A stretch of 64,000 nt of DNA from Chloroflexota bacterium (GCA_030613785.1 JAUWLF010000007.1:1-64000); one strand, 5' to 3'; shown: positions 17,108 to 26,504, counted from the stretch's first letter. Made by a program: numbers and translations. Notes: generated by a model not told the origin, from the sequence alone.

Positions 17108-19162
17108 ATGCGTATCGGTATTGACGTTGGAGGGACCTTCACGGACATCGTACTCATAGATGATGCCACCAGAGAGGTACACTACACCAAGGTGCTGACC
17201 ACTCACGATGACCTGGCCAGGGGTGTCATCGCTGGCATCGACAAGATGCTGGAGATGGTGGGCGCCACTTTCGACAAGGTAGACTACACGGTGCATGGTA
17301 CGACGATTGGCACCAACGCTCTCATCGAGCGGAAGGGAGCACGTACAGGACTGATCACTACGCAGGGCATGAGGGACGTCTTGGAGATAGGTCGCATCGA
17401 GCGGCCCGCTGCGGGTCTGTATGATATCTTCGTTGACACCCCGCTGCCTCTTGTGCCGCGATACCTGCGTGTGGATGTCGAGGAGCGGGTCGGGGTAGAC
17501 GGGGAGGTGGTCGTTGCCCTTGACGAGGAATCGGCTCGCGAGGCGGTGCGCTTCCTCAAGGACCAGGCGGTGGAATCCATAGCCATCTCTTTTCTCTTCA
17601 GCTTTCGGAACCCCACACACGAGGAGCGAGTGCGGGAGTTCTGCCAGAGCATGTTCCCGGAGGCAGCCGTTTCCATATCCTCCGAGATCGCCCCCGAGTT
17701 CCGTGAATTTGAGCGTACTTCCACCACGGTCATCAACGCGTATCTGGCTCCGGTCGTTGAATACTATCTGGACAATCTAGAGGGACAACTTCAAGACCGG
17801 TACGGGGACGTAGACCTGCGTATCATGCAAGCCAGCGGTGGCTCCATGACCACGGAGATGGCCAAGCATCGAGCGGTCAACATCGTCAACTCAGGTCCTG
17901 CTGGCGGGGCACTGGCGGCTGCCTATGTGGGGCGACTGACGGGCGACGACCAGGTCATCAGCGTGGACATGGGTGGCACGAGTTTCGATGTGGGTGTGAT
18001 AGACCGTGGCGAACCTCGCGTAGCGCCCGAAAGCCAGTTTGAGGGTTTCCCCGTCAAGATACCCATCCTCGACGTGCAGGCCATCGGCGCGGGTGGCGGG
18101 AGCCTGGCGTGGATCGACGAGGGTGGCGCTCTGAATGTAGGGCCTGAGAGCGCCGGGTCGGAGCCTGGACCAGCTTGCTATGGATTGAGTGGAGAGCAAC
18201 CGACGGTCACCGACGCAAACCTGGTGTTGGGCCGGCTCAATCCCGAGTACTTCCTGGGCGGGGAGATGAAGCTATATCCGGAGTTGGCTGAGGCGGCCAT
18301 CGTGCAGCACGTGTCCGAACCGTTGGGGGTATCTCTTGAAGAGGCGGCGAGTGGAATAATCCGCGTGGTCAACGCCAATATGGAGAGGGCCATCAGCGTG
18401 AATTCGACTGAGAAGGGCTTCGATGTCCGGGAGTTCGCTCTGCTCCCCTTCGGAGGCGCAGGGCCGCTACACGCCGTAGAATTGGCACAGGACTTGGACA
18501 TGAAAAGGGTGGTTGTCCCTCCCTACGCGGGCACTTTCTCCGCAGTCGGACTTCTGGTGGCGAACACGCGCTACGACTATGCTTCCACAGTGGCCAAGAG
18601 CGAGAAGGAGCTGACGCCTGAGGAACTGCTCAGGAGGTTCAAGGAACTGGAGACTGAGGGCCGGGCTCAACTGAAGGCCCAAAACGTAGCTGAGGATCAG
18701 ATCGAGATTCTCTGGTCTGCCGATTTGCGGTATGAGGGCCAATCCTATGAGCTCAGCACACCGGTGAAGCGCAGCGAGGTTCTCACACAGTCCGACATCA
18801 GAGAAATCGTGAGCCTTTTCCACGACATGCACCACCGCATCTACGCCTATGGCTCGGTGGATGAGATCGTCGAGTTCATCAACTTGAGAGTGGCGGCCAT
18901 AGGCAAAGTGCCTGAGGTGTCACTGGCGCACAGCGGGGCCACAGGAGGTGACGCTGGAATTGCACGAAAGGACACTCGTCCGGTTCATTTCCTCAAGGAG
19001 GGCTTCATCGACACGGCGATCTACGACCGCGCTCTGCTCCGGCCAGGGCACGTGGTCACCGGCCCGGCTTTGATCGAGGAGATAGCGTCGACCACGGTCA
19101 TTGCTCCAGGCTCCGAGGGAACGGTAGACGAGTTTGGTAATATCATCATCCCTCTGTCATAG
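17108..19162 (+). CDS. HyuA-type ATP-dependent hydantoinase/oxoprolinase alpha subunit
   Basis: 684 residues. An acetate/sugar-kinase-like ATP-binding fold starts with MRIGIDVGGTFTDIVLID, followed by VHGTTIGTNALIERKG, a central VDMGGTSFDVGVI motif and GAGGGSLAWID. This family uses ATP to open cyclic amides or carboxylate ketones (5-oxoprolinase, N-methylhydantoinase, acetone and acetophenone carboxylases) together with a HyuB subunit, encoded 38 bp downstream. In the anaerobic indoleacetate route a HyuAB-like enzyme hydrolyses the lactam of oxindole-acetate to (2-aminophenyl)succinate; that role fits the neighbours here (inference). ATG at 17108 follows GGAGGATGGAG. Confidence 0.88.
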   Translation: MRIGIDVGGTFTDIVLIDDATREVHYTKVLTTHDDLARGVIAGIDKMLEMVGATFDKVDYTVHGTTIGTNALIERKGARTGLITTQGMRDVLEIGRIERPAAGLYDIFVDTPLPLVPRYLRVDVEERVGVDGEVVVALDEESAREAVRFLKDQAVESIAISFLFSFRNPTHEERVREFCQSMFPEAAVSISSEIAPEFREFERTSTTVINAYLAPVVEYYLDNLEGQLQDRYGDVDLRIMQASGGSMTTEMAKHRAVNIVNSGPAGGALAAAYVGRLTGDDQVISVDMGGTSFDVGVIDRGEPRVAPESQFEGFPVKIPILDVQAIGAGGGSLAWIDEGGALNVGPESAGSEPGPACYGLSGEQPTVTDANLVLGRLNPEYFLGGEMKLYPELAEAAIVQHVSEPLGVSLEEAASGIIRVVNANMERAISVNSTEKGFDVREFALLPFGGAGPLHAVELAQDLDMKRVVVPPYAGTFSAVGLLVANTRYDYASTVAKSEKELTPEELLRRFKELETEGRAQLKAQNVAEDQIEILWSADLRYEGQSYELSTPVKRSEVLTQSDIREIVSLFHDMHHRIYAYGSVDEIVEFINLRVAAIGKVPEVSLAHSGATGGDAGIARKDTRPVHFLKEGFIDTAIYDRALLRPGHVVTGPALIEEIASTTVIAPGSEGTVDEFGNIIIPLS

Positions 19163-19200
19163 GCAGAGAGCGAGTCAATTCTCAATCCAGGAGGTATTCC

Positions 19201-20919
19201 ATGGCTTACAAGGCTGATTCCATTACCATGCAGGTTATCCGCTATGCCATGGAGCAGGCGGCTGATGAGATGGGCCGAACACTAGTCCGCACGGCACGCT
19301 CGACGGTCATCAAGGAGATCGAGGATATGACGTGCTCCGTCTTCGACCGTTACGGCAATACCATCGCCCAGGCTCACCATGCTCCTATGCTTCTCACGGG
19401 GTTTGAACTTGGGATGCGCGCCCTTGTCGGGAAGTACAAGCCTGAGGATCTCGACCCCGGTGACATGATCATGTTCAACGATCCTTATGCCGGCGGCCAG
19501 CACGTCATGGATATGGTGACCTTTGCGCCGGCCCACTACGACGGGGAGTTGATCGGCTTCGCTGGTAGCATCGCGCATCACTCAGACATGGGCGGCGCGG
19601 TGCCCGGGGGAACGGCCGGCGGACTGACTGAGATCTATCTCGAGGGCCTACGTTTTCCGATGGTCAAGCTGTACAAGAAAGGTGAGGAGGACCCTGAACT
19701 CTTCGGCATCCTGGAGAACAACATCCGCGTTCCAGACAAGACACTGGGGGACATCCGCGCGCAGGCCTCAGCCGACTTCGTAGGCGTGCAGAGGCTGCGG
19801 GACATTTTTGAGAAGTACGGGGTCGAGGTAGTGCAGAAGTGTCAGGAGATGCTGCTGGACTATTCGGAGAGCCGCATCCGGGCCGGGTTGAGGAAGATCG
19901 CCGACGGCACATACAGCGGTGTGGACTGGATTGACGACGATGGTCAGACTGACGAGCCGATCAGGCTTCAAGTGAATATCCACAAGAAGGGCGATGAAGT
20001 CGCTGTTGATTTCGACGGCACGGCCAAGCAGGTGAAGGGCAATATCAACTGCCCCATAGCCACGGTCCACGCCGCTGTGTACTACGCCCTCATCGCCGTG
20101 ATCGATCCCCACGTGCCGCCGAACTCAGGCTGCTATCGCCCTTTCACCGTCGAGGCTGAGGAGGGGCTCATCGTCAACCCACGGATGCCTGCCGCGGTGG
20201 GTGCCCGAACCAATACGTCACAGAAAATCGCTGAGGCGATGATGCTGGCGCTGTCCGAGGTTGTCCCTGATCGTGTTCAAGCCGGCTGTCACGGTCAGAT
20301 TACCAACTGCGGATTCAGCGGCTACCACCCAAGATCGGGAAAGCGCTTCGTCTTCATCGACATCCAGGGTGGTGGCGCAGGTGCTCGACCCACCAAGGAT
20401 GGTCGGGATGGTCAGGACTCGCATCTAGCGCGCTTCAAGAACACGCCCATCGAGGCCGTCGAGATGGAGTACCCTGTACGTATCCTGAAATACGAGTTCA
20501 TTGCCGACTCAGGGGGAGCGGGCAAGTACAGGGGAGGCTTGGCCGTACGCCGAGACATCGAGGTGCTCACAGATGACATGTCACTGGCTCGATATGGCGA
20601 CCGTCAACGCTTCGGCGCCTTCGGCCTGTTTGGCGGCAAGGAGGGGAGCAAGGGCAAGTTCATACTCAACCCTGACACGCCCGAGGAACGCCAGCTCAAG
20701 TCCAAGGGGCTGGATGTCCTCAACAGCGGAGACGTCGTGAGCCTCCGATTGCCAGGTGCCGGGGGCTACGGCGATCCCCTGGAACGTGACCCGGAACTGC
20801 TCCTGCAAGATGTCAGAGATGGGAAGGTGACCCTGGAAAGCGCACGGGACGATTACAAGGTGGTCATAGATCCGGACACTTGGCAGATAGATGAAGAGGC
20901 GACCAAGAAGCTCAGGTGA
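19201..20919 (+). CDS. HyuB-type ATP-dependent hydantoinase/oxoprolinase beta subunit
   Basis: 572 residues, normal for HyuB. Diagnostic segments include EIEDMTCSVFDRYGN, MIMFNDPYAGGQHVMDM, the acid/His-rich AHHSDMGGAVPGG, and a C-terminal LPGAGGYGDPLERD that nearly all HyuB proteins share. It forms the hydrolytic half with the HyuA subunit upstream. An AGGAGG precedes the ATG. The V4R-domain gene follows after 9 bp, indicating one transcript. Confidence 0.9.
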   Translation: MAYKADSITMQVIRYAMEQAADEMGRTLVRTARSTVIKEIEDMTCSVFDRYGNTIAQAHHAPMLLTGFELGMRALVGKYKPEDLDPGDMIMFNDPYAGGQHVMDMVTFAPAHYDGELIGFAGSIAHHSDMGGAVPGGTAGGLTEIYLEGLRFPMVKLYKKGEEDPELFGILENNIRVPDKTLGDIRAQASADFVGVQRLRDIFEKYGVEVVQKCQEMLLDYSESRIRAGLRKIADGTYSGVDWIDDDGQTDEPIRLQVNIHKKGDEVAVDFDGTAKQVKGNINCPIATVHAAVYYALIAVIDPHVPPNSGCYRPFTVEAEEGLIVNPRMPAAVGARTNTSQKIAEAMMLALSEVVPDRVQAGCHGQITNCGFSGYHPRSGKRFVFIDIQGGGAGARPTKDGRDGQDSHLARFKNTPIEAVEMEYPVRILKYEFIADSGGAGKYRGGLAVRRDIEVLTDDMSLARYGDRQRFGAFGLFGGKEGSKGKFILNPDTPEERQLKSKGLDVLNSGDVVSLRLPGAGGYGDPLERDPELLLQDVRDGKVTLESARDDYKVVIDPDTWQIDEEATKKLR

Positions 20920-20928
20920 CGAGGAAGC

Positions 20929-21432
20929 ATGGAGAACTCGATCCTGGACAGCCTGGAATACGATGCGGAGGAAGGGCGTATCACCTTCAAAGACGTGCGT
21001 TACATGGTCATCCGGCCCGATACGGTGGTGGACTTTCAGAAGGCGGTGGAGGCCCAGGTCGGTGAAGGAGCGGCCGAGATGATGATGGCCGGCGGTTACA
21101 CGGGCGGGTCCCGCTCGTCGAGGAGGTACAAGCAGGTCTTCGAATACTCCGACGAGGAGACAGTCGCCTTCATGTGTAAGATGGGAGGCGAGATCGGCTG
21201 GGGTAGATTCGAGGTTGAGAAGCTGGACGTGGTTGGCAAGGAGTTAGTGATCACAGTCAGAAACTCCCCCTTTGCCGAGGCATACGGCAGGTCGGACAAG
21301 GGTGTCTGCCACATGATTCGCGGTGTGATGGCCGGGATGGCGGCCGGCATCTTCGGGAGTGACATCAACTCGGAGGAAACTCTGTGCGTGGCCAAGGGGG
21401 ACGCATTGTGCCGCTTCGTGCTCAGAGGATGA
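20929..21432 (+). CDS. V4R (4-vinyl reductase) domain protein
   Basis: 167 residues with a C-terminal V4R domain: NSPFAEAYG, VCHMIRGVMAGMAAGIFGS, and EETLCVAKGDALCRFVL. V4R domains bind small hydrophobic or aromatic ligands, often with a Cys-bound zinc, and occur as sensor domains of aromatic-degradation regulators (XylR/DmpR type) and in bacteriochlorophyll synthesis. Here it is stand-alone, with no DNA-binding or ATPase domain. At the 3' end of the mutase-CoA-transferase-Hyu unit it may sense or carry a pathway intermediate (inference). Confidence 0.75.
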   Translation: MENSILDSLEYDAEEGRITFKDVRYMVIRPDTVVDFQKAVEAQVGEGAAEMMMAGGYTGGSRSSRRYKQVFEYSDEETVAFMCKMGGEIGWGRFEVEKLDVVGKELVITVRNSPFAEAYGRSDKGVCHMIRGVMAGMAAGIFGSDINSEETLCVAKGDALCRFVLRG

Positions 21433-21479
21433 AGTTCGTACCGCTCATGGCGAAGCGGCGGCTGCGCGAGTGTTGAGAC

Positions 21480-21508
21480 TTGCTCGACGCGCCTTCTGAT
21501 GGTATAAT
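21480..21508 (+). promoter_or_regulatory. Promoter of the trpB2 unit
   Basis: TGGTATAAT extended -10 (TATAAT at 21503-21508) with a weak TTGCTC -35 17 bp upstream. It begins a leader of about 190 nt that contains a small reading frame before trpB2. Confidence 0.55.
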
Positions 21509-21561
21509 TACCAGCGTCTTGCCAGTCGGGTACTGACCATCAGAGTAGATGAAAGGGGGTG

Positions 21562-21642
21562 ATGTCTATCGATCGACGACGGTGGAAGCTTCTTTTCATC
21601 AGACCTCAGCCCGAGCTTCAGGGGGTCCCCATCCGCAGCTAG
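21562..21642 (+). CDS. Possible 26-residue leader peptide upstream of trpB2
   Basis: An ATG preceded at 3 nt by AAAGGGGGTG opens a 26-codon frame ([17 protein letters not shown], then nine more residues) ending at 21640-21642, 61 nt before trpB2. It contains an Arg-Arg-Arg-Trp stretch but only one Trp. I see no clear alternative terminator/antiterminator pair after it, so attenuation is only a possibility. It could equally be a chance frame; the ribosome site, although strong, is close to the ATG. Confidence 0.35.
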   Translation: MSIDRRRWKLLFIRPQPELQGVPIRS

Positions 21643-21703
21643 TCCTCAGGATAGACCGAGATGCTCCTGGAGTCTCCAAGTGCAACGCAAAGGAGAGAGA
21701 ACG

Positions 21704-23074
21704 ATGGAACAGACCAAGTTCATGTTGGGGGAGGAGGATATCCCCACCCACTGGTACAACATTCAGGCGGATCTGCCTGAGCCCTTGCCCCCGATCATTC
21801 ACCCGGGCAGGATGGACCCCGTGACACCAGACGACCTGGCTCCTATCTTCGCCATGGAGCTGATCAAGCAGGAAGTGAGCCAAGAGCGGTGGATAGAGAT
21901 CCCAGAGCCGGTGCGCGATGTCTACAAGCTGTGGCGTCCTACCCCCCTCTATCGGGCCCGTCGTTGGGAGCAGGCACTGGGCACGCCTGCCCGTATCTAC
22001 TACAAGTGGGAGGGGGTGAGCCCTCCAGGTAGCCATAAGCCCAACACGGCGGTGGCGCAAGCCTATTACAACAAAATGGAGGGTCAAACCCGCATCACCA
22101 CCGAGACGGGCGCCGGGCAGTGGGGCAGCGCCCTGTCGTTTGCCTGCAATCTCTTCGACATGGAATGCAAGGTGTACATGGTGGGGATCAGTTACGACCA
22201 GAAGCCCTATCGGAAGAGCATGATTGAGGCCTGGGGCGCTACAATCGTGCGCAGCCCCAGTCTGGAGACCTCCGTCGGGAAGAAGTATCTGGAAGAAGTT
22301 CCCGGGCACACAGGCAGCCTCGGGCTAGCCATAAGCGAGGGGGTGGAGGACGCTGTGACCCACGAGGGCAGCAAGTACGCCCTGGGCAGCGTCCTCAACC
22401 ATGTCCTACTGCACCAGACGGTCATCGGGCAGGAGATGAAGAAGCAGTTCGAGTTGGCGGATGACTATCCGGACATGCTGATCGGCTGCATCGGTGGCGG
22501 CAGCAGCATGGCCGGCTTCTCACTGCCGTGGGTCACGGACAAGATCAAGGATGGGAAAGACCTCCAGTTCATCTGTGTGGAGCCCATGGCCTCGCCGTCC
22601 GTGACCAAGGGGTTGTACAAGTTTGACTTCGGCGATGCGGCCGCAACGACGCCGCTGATGAAGATGTACACCCTGGGCCACAGCTTCATCCCCGCCCCTA
22701 TCCACGCCGGCGGGCTGCGCTACCACGGCATGGCGCCCATCATCTGCCACCTCAACGACCTGGGGATCATGGAAACTCTCGCCTTGCACCAGGTCCCTGT
22801 CTTTGACGCGGCTGTGAGTTTCGCCAAGGCCGAGGGCATCATACCTGCTCCGGAGCCATCCCATGCCATCAAGGTGGCTATGGACGAGGCCCTCAAGTGC
22901 AAGGAGACAGGCGAGGAGAAGGTCATCGCCTTCAACCTGTGCGGACATGGTCACTTTGACATGGCGGCGTACGACACCTACTTTGCCGGCGACTTGGTGA
23001 ACTACGAGTATCCCGCGGAGAAGGTCGCAGAGGCGCAGAAGGAACTGCCTGAGGTTCCACCAGAGTATCAGTAG
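21704..23074 (+). CDS. trpB2: Tryptophan synthase beta-like protein, TrpB2 type
   Basis: 456 residues, longer than TrpB1 (about 400) and typical of TrpB2. PLP Lys is Lys112 in PGSHKPNTA; the phosphate loop is [12 protein letters not shown]; the TETGAGQWG motif binds substrate. TrpB2 enzymes condense indole with serine, and some archaeal members prefer O-phosphoserine. No trpA is nearby, so indole must come from elsewhere. A gene resembling L-serine kinases of the SerK/SbnI group follows, which fits phosphoserine supply. Since IorAB and an aminotransferase are also downstream, free indole could be captured as tryptophan and then degraded (inference). ATG at 21704 follows AAAGGAGAG; own promoter and a strong 3' hairpin make it a separate unit. 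Confidence 0.9.
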   Translation: MEQTKFMLGEEDIPTHWYNIQADLPEPLPPIIHPGRMDPVTPDDLAPIFAMELIKQEVSQERWIEIPEPVRDVYKLWRPTPLYRARRWEQALGTPARIYYKWEGVSPPGSHKPNTAVAQAYYNKMEGQTRITTETGAGQWGSALSFACNLFDMECKVYMVGISYDQKPYRKSMIEAWGATIVRSPSLETSVGKKYLEEVPGHTGSLGLAISEGVEDAVTHEGSKYALGSVLNHVLLHQTVIGQEMKKQFELADDYPDMLIGCIGGGSSMAGFSLPWVTDKIKDGKDLQFICVEPMASPSVTKGLYKFDFGDAAATTPLMKMYTLGHSFIPAPIHAGGLRYHGMAPIICHLNDLGIMETLALHQVPVFDAAVSFAKAEGIIPAPEPSHAIKVAMDEALKCKETGEEKVIAFNLCGHGHFDMAAYDTYFAGDLVNYEYPAEKVAEAQKELPEVPPEYQ

Positions 23075-23110
23075 AAACGGGAGTTCTGTATAGACGCTGC
23101 TAGTTAGGCC

Positions 23111-23146
23111 AGGGAAGGACGAGGATCAGCGTCCTTGTCCTTCCCT
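23111..23146 (+). terminator. Strong hairpin after trpB2
   Basis: A 15-bp stem (23111-23125 with 23132-23146, one G.U) and a 6-nt loop lie 36 bp after the trpB2 stop. The T content after the stem is low, so it is a terminator-like or 3'-stabilising hairpin rather than a textbook intrinsic terminator. Confidence 0.55.
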
Positions 23147-23173
23147 TCCAGCCTGCGAGGCTGACGAGAGCTC

Positions 23174-23998
23174 ATGAAACTTACTGATGTTGTCCTGCGC
23201 GTCGTCCATTCAACAGATGTGATCGGTCACGAGGAGGTAGATCCGAAACGGGTCGAAAGGCTCGCTCAGCGCCTCCAGAGCGATGGCATCCTCAAGAGCC
23301 CGCCGGTGGTGGCAGAGGCTGGAGATCAATACGTCGTCCTGGACGGGGCCACCAGGGTAGCGGCGTTGAGAGAGCTTGGAATACGAGACCTCCTGGTCCA
23401 GATTGTTGACTACCATGCGCCCAACATCCAGTTGCATGCCTGGTTTCATGCGATCATTGGCATGGCCAGGGATGGATTGGTGAAGGGGATGGAAGACCTC
23501 GAAGGGATCGAGGTCAAGTCGATGGACCTGCAACTAGCCCGTAGGGCGCTATCGCTGCGGAGCATCCTCTCTTACCTGGTTTTGCAGGACGGTACTGTCT
23601 TGGGCGCCAAGGGAGGGATGAACCTGGAAGCCCAGGTCGCCCTTTTAAACGACATAGTCGATCTCTACAAAGGGCAGGCCGAAGTGTACCGCGTAATGAC
23701 TGACGTAGTAGAGGACTTGTTGGAGGAGTACCCGGATCTGACCGCTGTGGTTGTCTTTCCCAGCTACAGTCGTGGGGAGATCATGCGGACATCCCTGAAT
23801 GGGGCGAAGCTACCCATGGGGGTGACCAGACATACCATCTCTGGCAGAGTGCTGGGGCTCAATGTGGACTTGGTGATGCTGGATTCTGACATACCTTTGG
23901 AGCAGAAGAACGTCTGGCTCGACAGCCTGATCAGAAGGAAGATAAAGGATCGGCGGGTCAGGTTTTATCAGGAGCCAGTTTTCAGATTTGATGAGTGA
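23174..23998 (+). CDS. ParB/Srx-fold protein resembling SerK/SbnI free L-serine kinases
   Basis: 274 residues. The N-terminal half is a ParB-like nucleotide-binding domain: DVIGHEEVDPKRVERL with the conserved His-Glu pair, ILKSPPVV, then VLDGATRVAALRELG, and a LHAWFHAI segment like the S/TWxH of SbnI. It lacks the DNA-binding helices of partition ParB. SbnI and archaeal SerK share this arrangement and phosphorylate free L-serine to O-phosphoserine; in them the loop usually reads DGxHR, here DGATR. Placement directly after trpB2 supports phosphoserine supply. A transcriptional-regulator role is the alternative. Confidence 0.55.
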   Translation: MKLTDVVLRVVHSTDVIGHEEVDPKRVERLAQRLQSDGILKSPPVVAEAGDQYVVLDGATRVAALRELGIRDLLVQIVDYHAPNIQLHAWFHAIIGMARDGLVKGMEDLEGIEVKSMDLQLARRALSLRSILSYLVLQDGTVLGAKGGMNLEAQVALLNDIVDLYKGQAEVYRVMTDVVEDLLEEYPDLTAVVVFPSYSRGEIMRTSLNGAKLPMGVTRHTISGRVLGLNVDLVMLDSDIPLEQKNVWLDSLIRRKIKDRRVRFYQEPVFRFDE

Positions 23999-24040
23999 AG
24001 CCGTTGCAGACCCGGCACCGGTGGAGGGTCTCGTCTGCGA

Positions 24041-25951
24041 TTGCCCTCCGTCGCCGAGTCGCTTGCCGAAAGGATTGACGGATTGAGCGAATTGAGACAA
24101 GAGGTACTTCTCGGAAACGAGGCTATCGCACGAGGCATAGTGGAGAGTGGATGCCATGTGGTAGCCTCTTATCCAGGTACGCCCAGTTCCGAGATCTTGC
24201 CTGCGGTCGTGAGGTTCAAGAAGGAACTGCGATTGGACACCCACGTAGAGTGGAGTATCAACGAGAAAGTGGCCTACGAGGTGGCGCTGGCCGCGAGCTA
24301 CACCGGCAAGAGGGCAGCGGTGATCATGAAACAGGTGGGGCTCAATGTGGCCGCTGACCCGTTGATGAGCTCCGCGTACACAGGTGTCAAAGGTGGTTTC
24401 GTCATCATCTGCTGTGACGACCCTGGTCCTCACTCCTCTCAGACGGAGCAAGATACGCGATTCTTCGCCATGTTCGCTAAGGTGCCCGCTTTGGATCCTT
24501 CCAGCCCGCGAGAGGCCAAGGAGATGGTCAAAGCCGCGTTCGAGCTCTCGGAGAAGCACCGTCTTCCGGTCATCTTGCGTCCCGCGATCCGCGTTTCCCA
24601 CGCCAGACAGAACATCACGTTTGCGCCAGTGCCCCAACTGGAGAGGCTCGCTGATTTCGAGAAGGATCCAGGCCGCTGGGCGGCCACGCCTCGCTTTCGC
24701 TACGTGCTGCACAAGGAGCTGAATGAAAAGCTGGCCACAATCGAGGAGGAGTTCGAGGCGTCGGAATTCAACGTACTTCACGAAGGCGAAGACAATAGAC
24801 TGGGTTTCATCGCCGCGGGGACCAGCTATGTGGTACTGACTGACACCTTGCGTGAGTTGAGCCTAGAAGGGCGGTTTCCTATTCTGAGAATCGGGACTCC
24901 CCATCCTCTGCCACAGAGCCTGGCGGCAGACTTCGTCTCCGGGTGCGATCAGGTGCTGGTGTTGGAGGAACCCGACGCCGTTATCGAGTTGCAGATCCTG
25001 GACAAGAGCAAGGTGCTGGGGCGATACAACGGCGTGGTGCCTTCGGCAGGCGAGCTGACGCCGGAAGTGGTGTATCGAATTCTGGCAGTGCAGATGGAGA
25101 AGCTGGGCGTAGATTTGGCTCCCGGGATAGATCCCGATGAGTTGGCGAAGCTAGTCGCTGGCTTGGAGCTTCCGATTCGACGACCACGGTTGTGCCCCGG
25201 CTGTGGGCATCGAGCCGCTTTTTTTGCCATGAAGAGGGCTTTGGGCTCGAAAGCCATCTATCCTGGCGACATTGGGTGCTACACTCTGGGTCTGAATCTG
25301 AAGGCAGTGGACACCTGTCTCGATATGGGAGGGGCTATCACCATCGCCAGTGGATTGTATCAGGCCTACCACCAAGACAGCGAGGACGTGCCCATCGCCG
25401 CCACCATTGGCGATTCCACTTTCCTGCATGCAGGAGTTCCTGCGTTGGCCAGTGCTGTGCACAACCAGGCTCGCTTTGTGCTGGTCATCCTTGACAACAG
25501 CATCACCGCCATGACGGGCATGCAGCCCACGGCAGACTCGGGCATCCTCGCCGACGGCCGGCAGGGCCAAAGGGTGGCCATCAAGGATCTGGTGCGGGCC
25601 TGTGGGGTGAGGTTTGTCGAGGAGATGGATCCCTACCGGGTGAGCGACTTCGAAACGCTGGTCAAGCGCGCGCGGGAGCATACCCGTCAGCCGGATGGGG
25701 CAGTCGCCGTCATCATAGCCAAGCGTCCGTGCGTTCTCTACGATCCCACATCCCTGCAGGAGAATCCGGTGCGGGTAACCGTGACCGAGGAGTGCGATGG
25801 CTGCAAGTACTGTCTGCTTGCCTTCGAGTGTCCGGCTCTGGTGCTGGATGAGGCTCTGAACCGGGTGGAGATTGATCGACGTATCTGTGTCAACTGCGGA
25901 GTGTGTATAGAGGCTTGTCCGAAGGCGTGCATTGTTGAGGCGAAGGAATGA
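24041..25951 (+). CDS. iorA: Indolepyruvate:ferredoxin oxidoreductase alpha subunit
   Basis: 636 residues, normal for IorA. An N-terminal pyrimidine-binding region (EVLLGNEAIARGIVESG, SYPGTPSSEIL) is followed by the TPP-binding domain (LCPGCGHRAAFFAMK, GDIGCYTLG, IGDSTFLHAGV) and a C-terminal ferredoxin domain with two [4Fe-4S] motifs (CDGCKYC...C and CVNCGVCIEACP). It oxidatively decarboxylates aryl pyruvates to aryl-acetyl-CoA, reducing ferredoxin. The best-supported initiator is a TTG at 24041 with a distant GGAGGG; internal starts cannot be excluded. IorB follows after 1 bp. In this cluster it would convert indolepyruvate to indoleacetyl-CoA. Confidence 0.95.
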   Translation: MPSVAESLAERIDGLSELRQEVLLGNEAIARGIVESGCHVVASYPGTPSSEILPAVVRFKKELRLDTHVEWSINEKVAYEVALAASYTGKRAAVIMKQVGLNVAADPLMSSAYTGVKGGFVIICCDDPGPHSSQTEQDTRFFAMFAKVPALDPSSPREAKEMVKAAFELSEKHRLPVILRPAIRVSHARQNITFAPVPQLERLADFEKDPGRWAATPRFRYVLHKELNEKLATIEEEFEASEFNVLHEGEDNRLGFIAAGTSYVVLTDTLRELSLEGRFPILRIGTPHPLPQSLAADFVSGCDQVLVLEEPDAVIELQILDKSKVLGRYNGVVPSAGELTPEVVYRILAVQMEKLGVDLAPGIDPDELAKLVAGLELPIRRPRLCPGCGHRAAFFAMKRALGSKAIYPGDIGCYTLGLNLKAVDTCLDMGGAITIASGLYQAYHQDSEDVPIAATIGDSTFLHAGVPALASAVHNQARFVLVILDNSITAMTGMQPTADSGILADGRQGQRVAIKDLVRACGVRFVEEMDPYRVSDFETLVKRAREHTRQPDGAVAVIIAKRPCVLYDPTSLQENPVRVTVTEECDGCKYCLLAFECPALVLDEALNRVEIDRRICVNCGVCIEACPKACIVEAKE

Positions 25952-25952
25952 G

Positions 25953-26504
25953 ATGGACTTGAAGATGATCCTGGCTGGTGTGGGAGGACAGGGGGTCCTC
26001 TTCGCCACCAGGGTATTCTCCGAGACGGCGCTGGCCCTAGGCTACGATGTGCTGGGCTCGGAAACCCATGGTATGAGCCAGCGAGGAGGGTCCGTCGTCT
26101 CGCATCTGAAGATAGACGGCTACGAGAGCCCTCTGATTCGGCAGGGCACGGCTGATGTCCTGCTCTCCTTCGATGAGGATGAGGCGTACCGCACCTTAGC
26201 TTTTGTCAGACGCGGGGGCCTCTGCTTCGTTAGCAGTCCTCATGGCGATTTCTGGGACAACGGGGTGAAGGCGTACCTGACCAAGAACAACATTGCAGCT
26301 CACAGCCTTGCAGCCGACGAGATAGCTCTGGAACTGGGCTCTCCGCGGTCTGCCAACCTGGCTCTCATCGGCTATGCTGTGAGCGTTCCGGAGGTGCGCT
26401 TCGGCTACGATGAGATCAAGGCCACGATTGAGCGCATCAGCCCGTCAAGATTCAAGGAGGTCAACTTGAGAGCTTTTGAGGGCGGCTACGGGAGGAAACA
26501 ATGA
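25953..26504 (+). CDS. iorB: Indolepyruvate:ferredoxin oxidoreductase beta subunit
   Basis: 183-residue gamma-type subunit with the typical opening MILAGVGGQGVLFATRVFSE and the GSETHGMSQRGGSVVSHLK motif. It completes IorA. Its stop overlaps the start of the FAD subunit of the molybdenum hydroxylase, indicating translational coupling between arylpyruvate oxidation and ring hydroxylation genes. Confidence 0.95.
   Translation: MDLKMILAGVGGQGVLFATRVFSETALALGYDVLGSETHGMSQRGGSVVSHLKIDGYESPLIRQGTADVLLSFDEDEAYRTLAFVRRGGLCFVSSPHGDFWDNGVKAYLTKNNIAAHSLAADEIALELGSPRSANLALIGYAVSVPEVRFGYDEIKATIERISPSRFKEVNLRAFEGGYGRKQ

Noticed and set aside
21509..21703. T-box or trp attenuator in the trpB2 leader
   Set aside because: No T-box consensus and no terminator/antiterminator pair were visible; only a small frame with a single Trp codon.
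23174..23998. ParB chromosome-partition protein
   Set aside because: It lacks the helix-turn-helix part of partition ParB, has no parA neighbour, and its HE and WxH features match SbnI/SerK-type kinases better.
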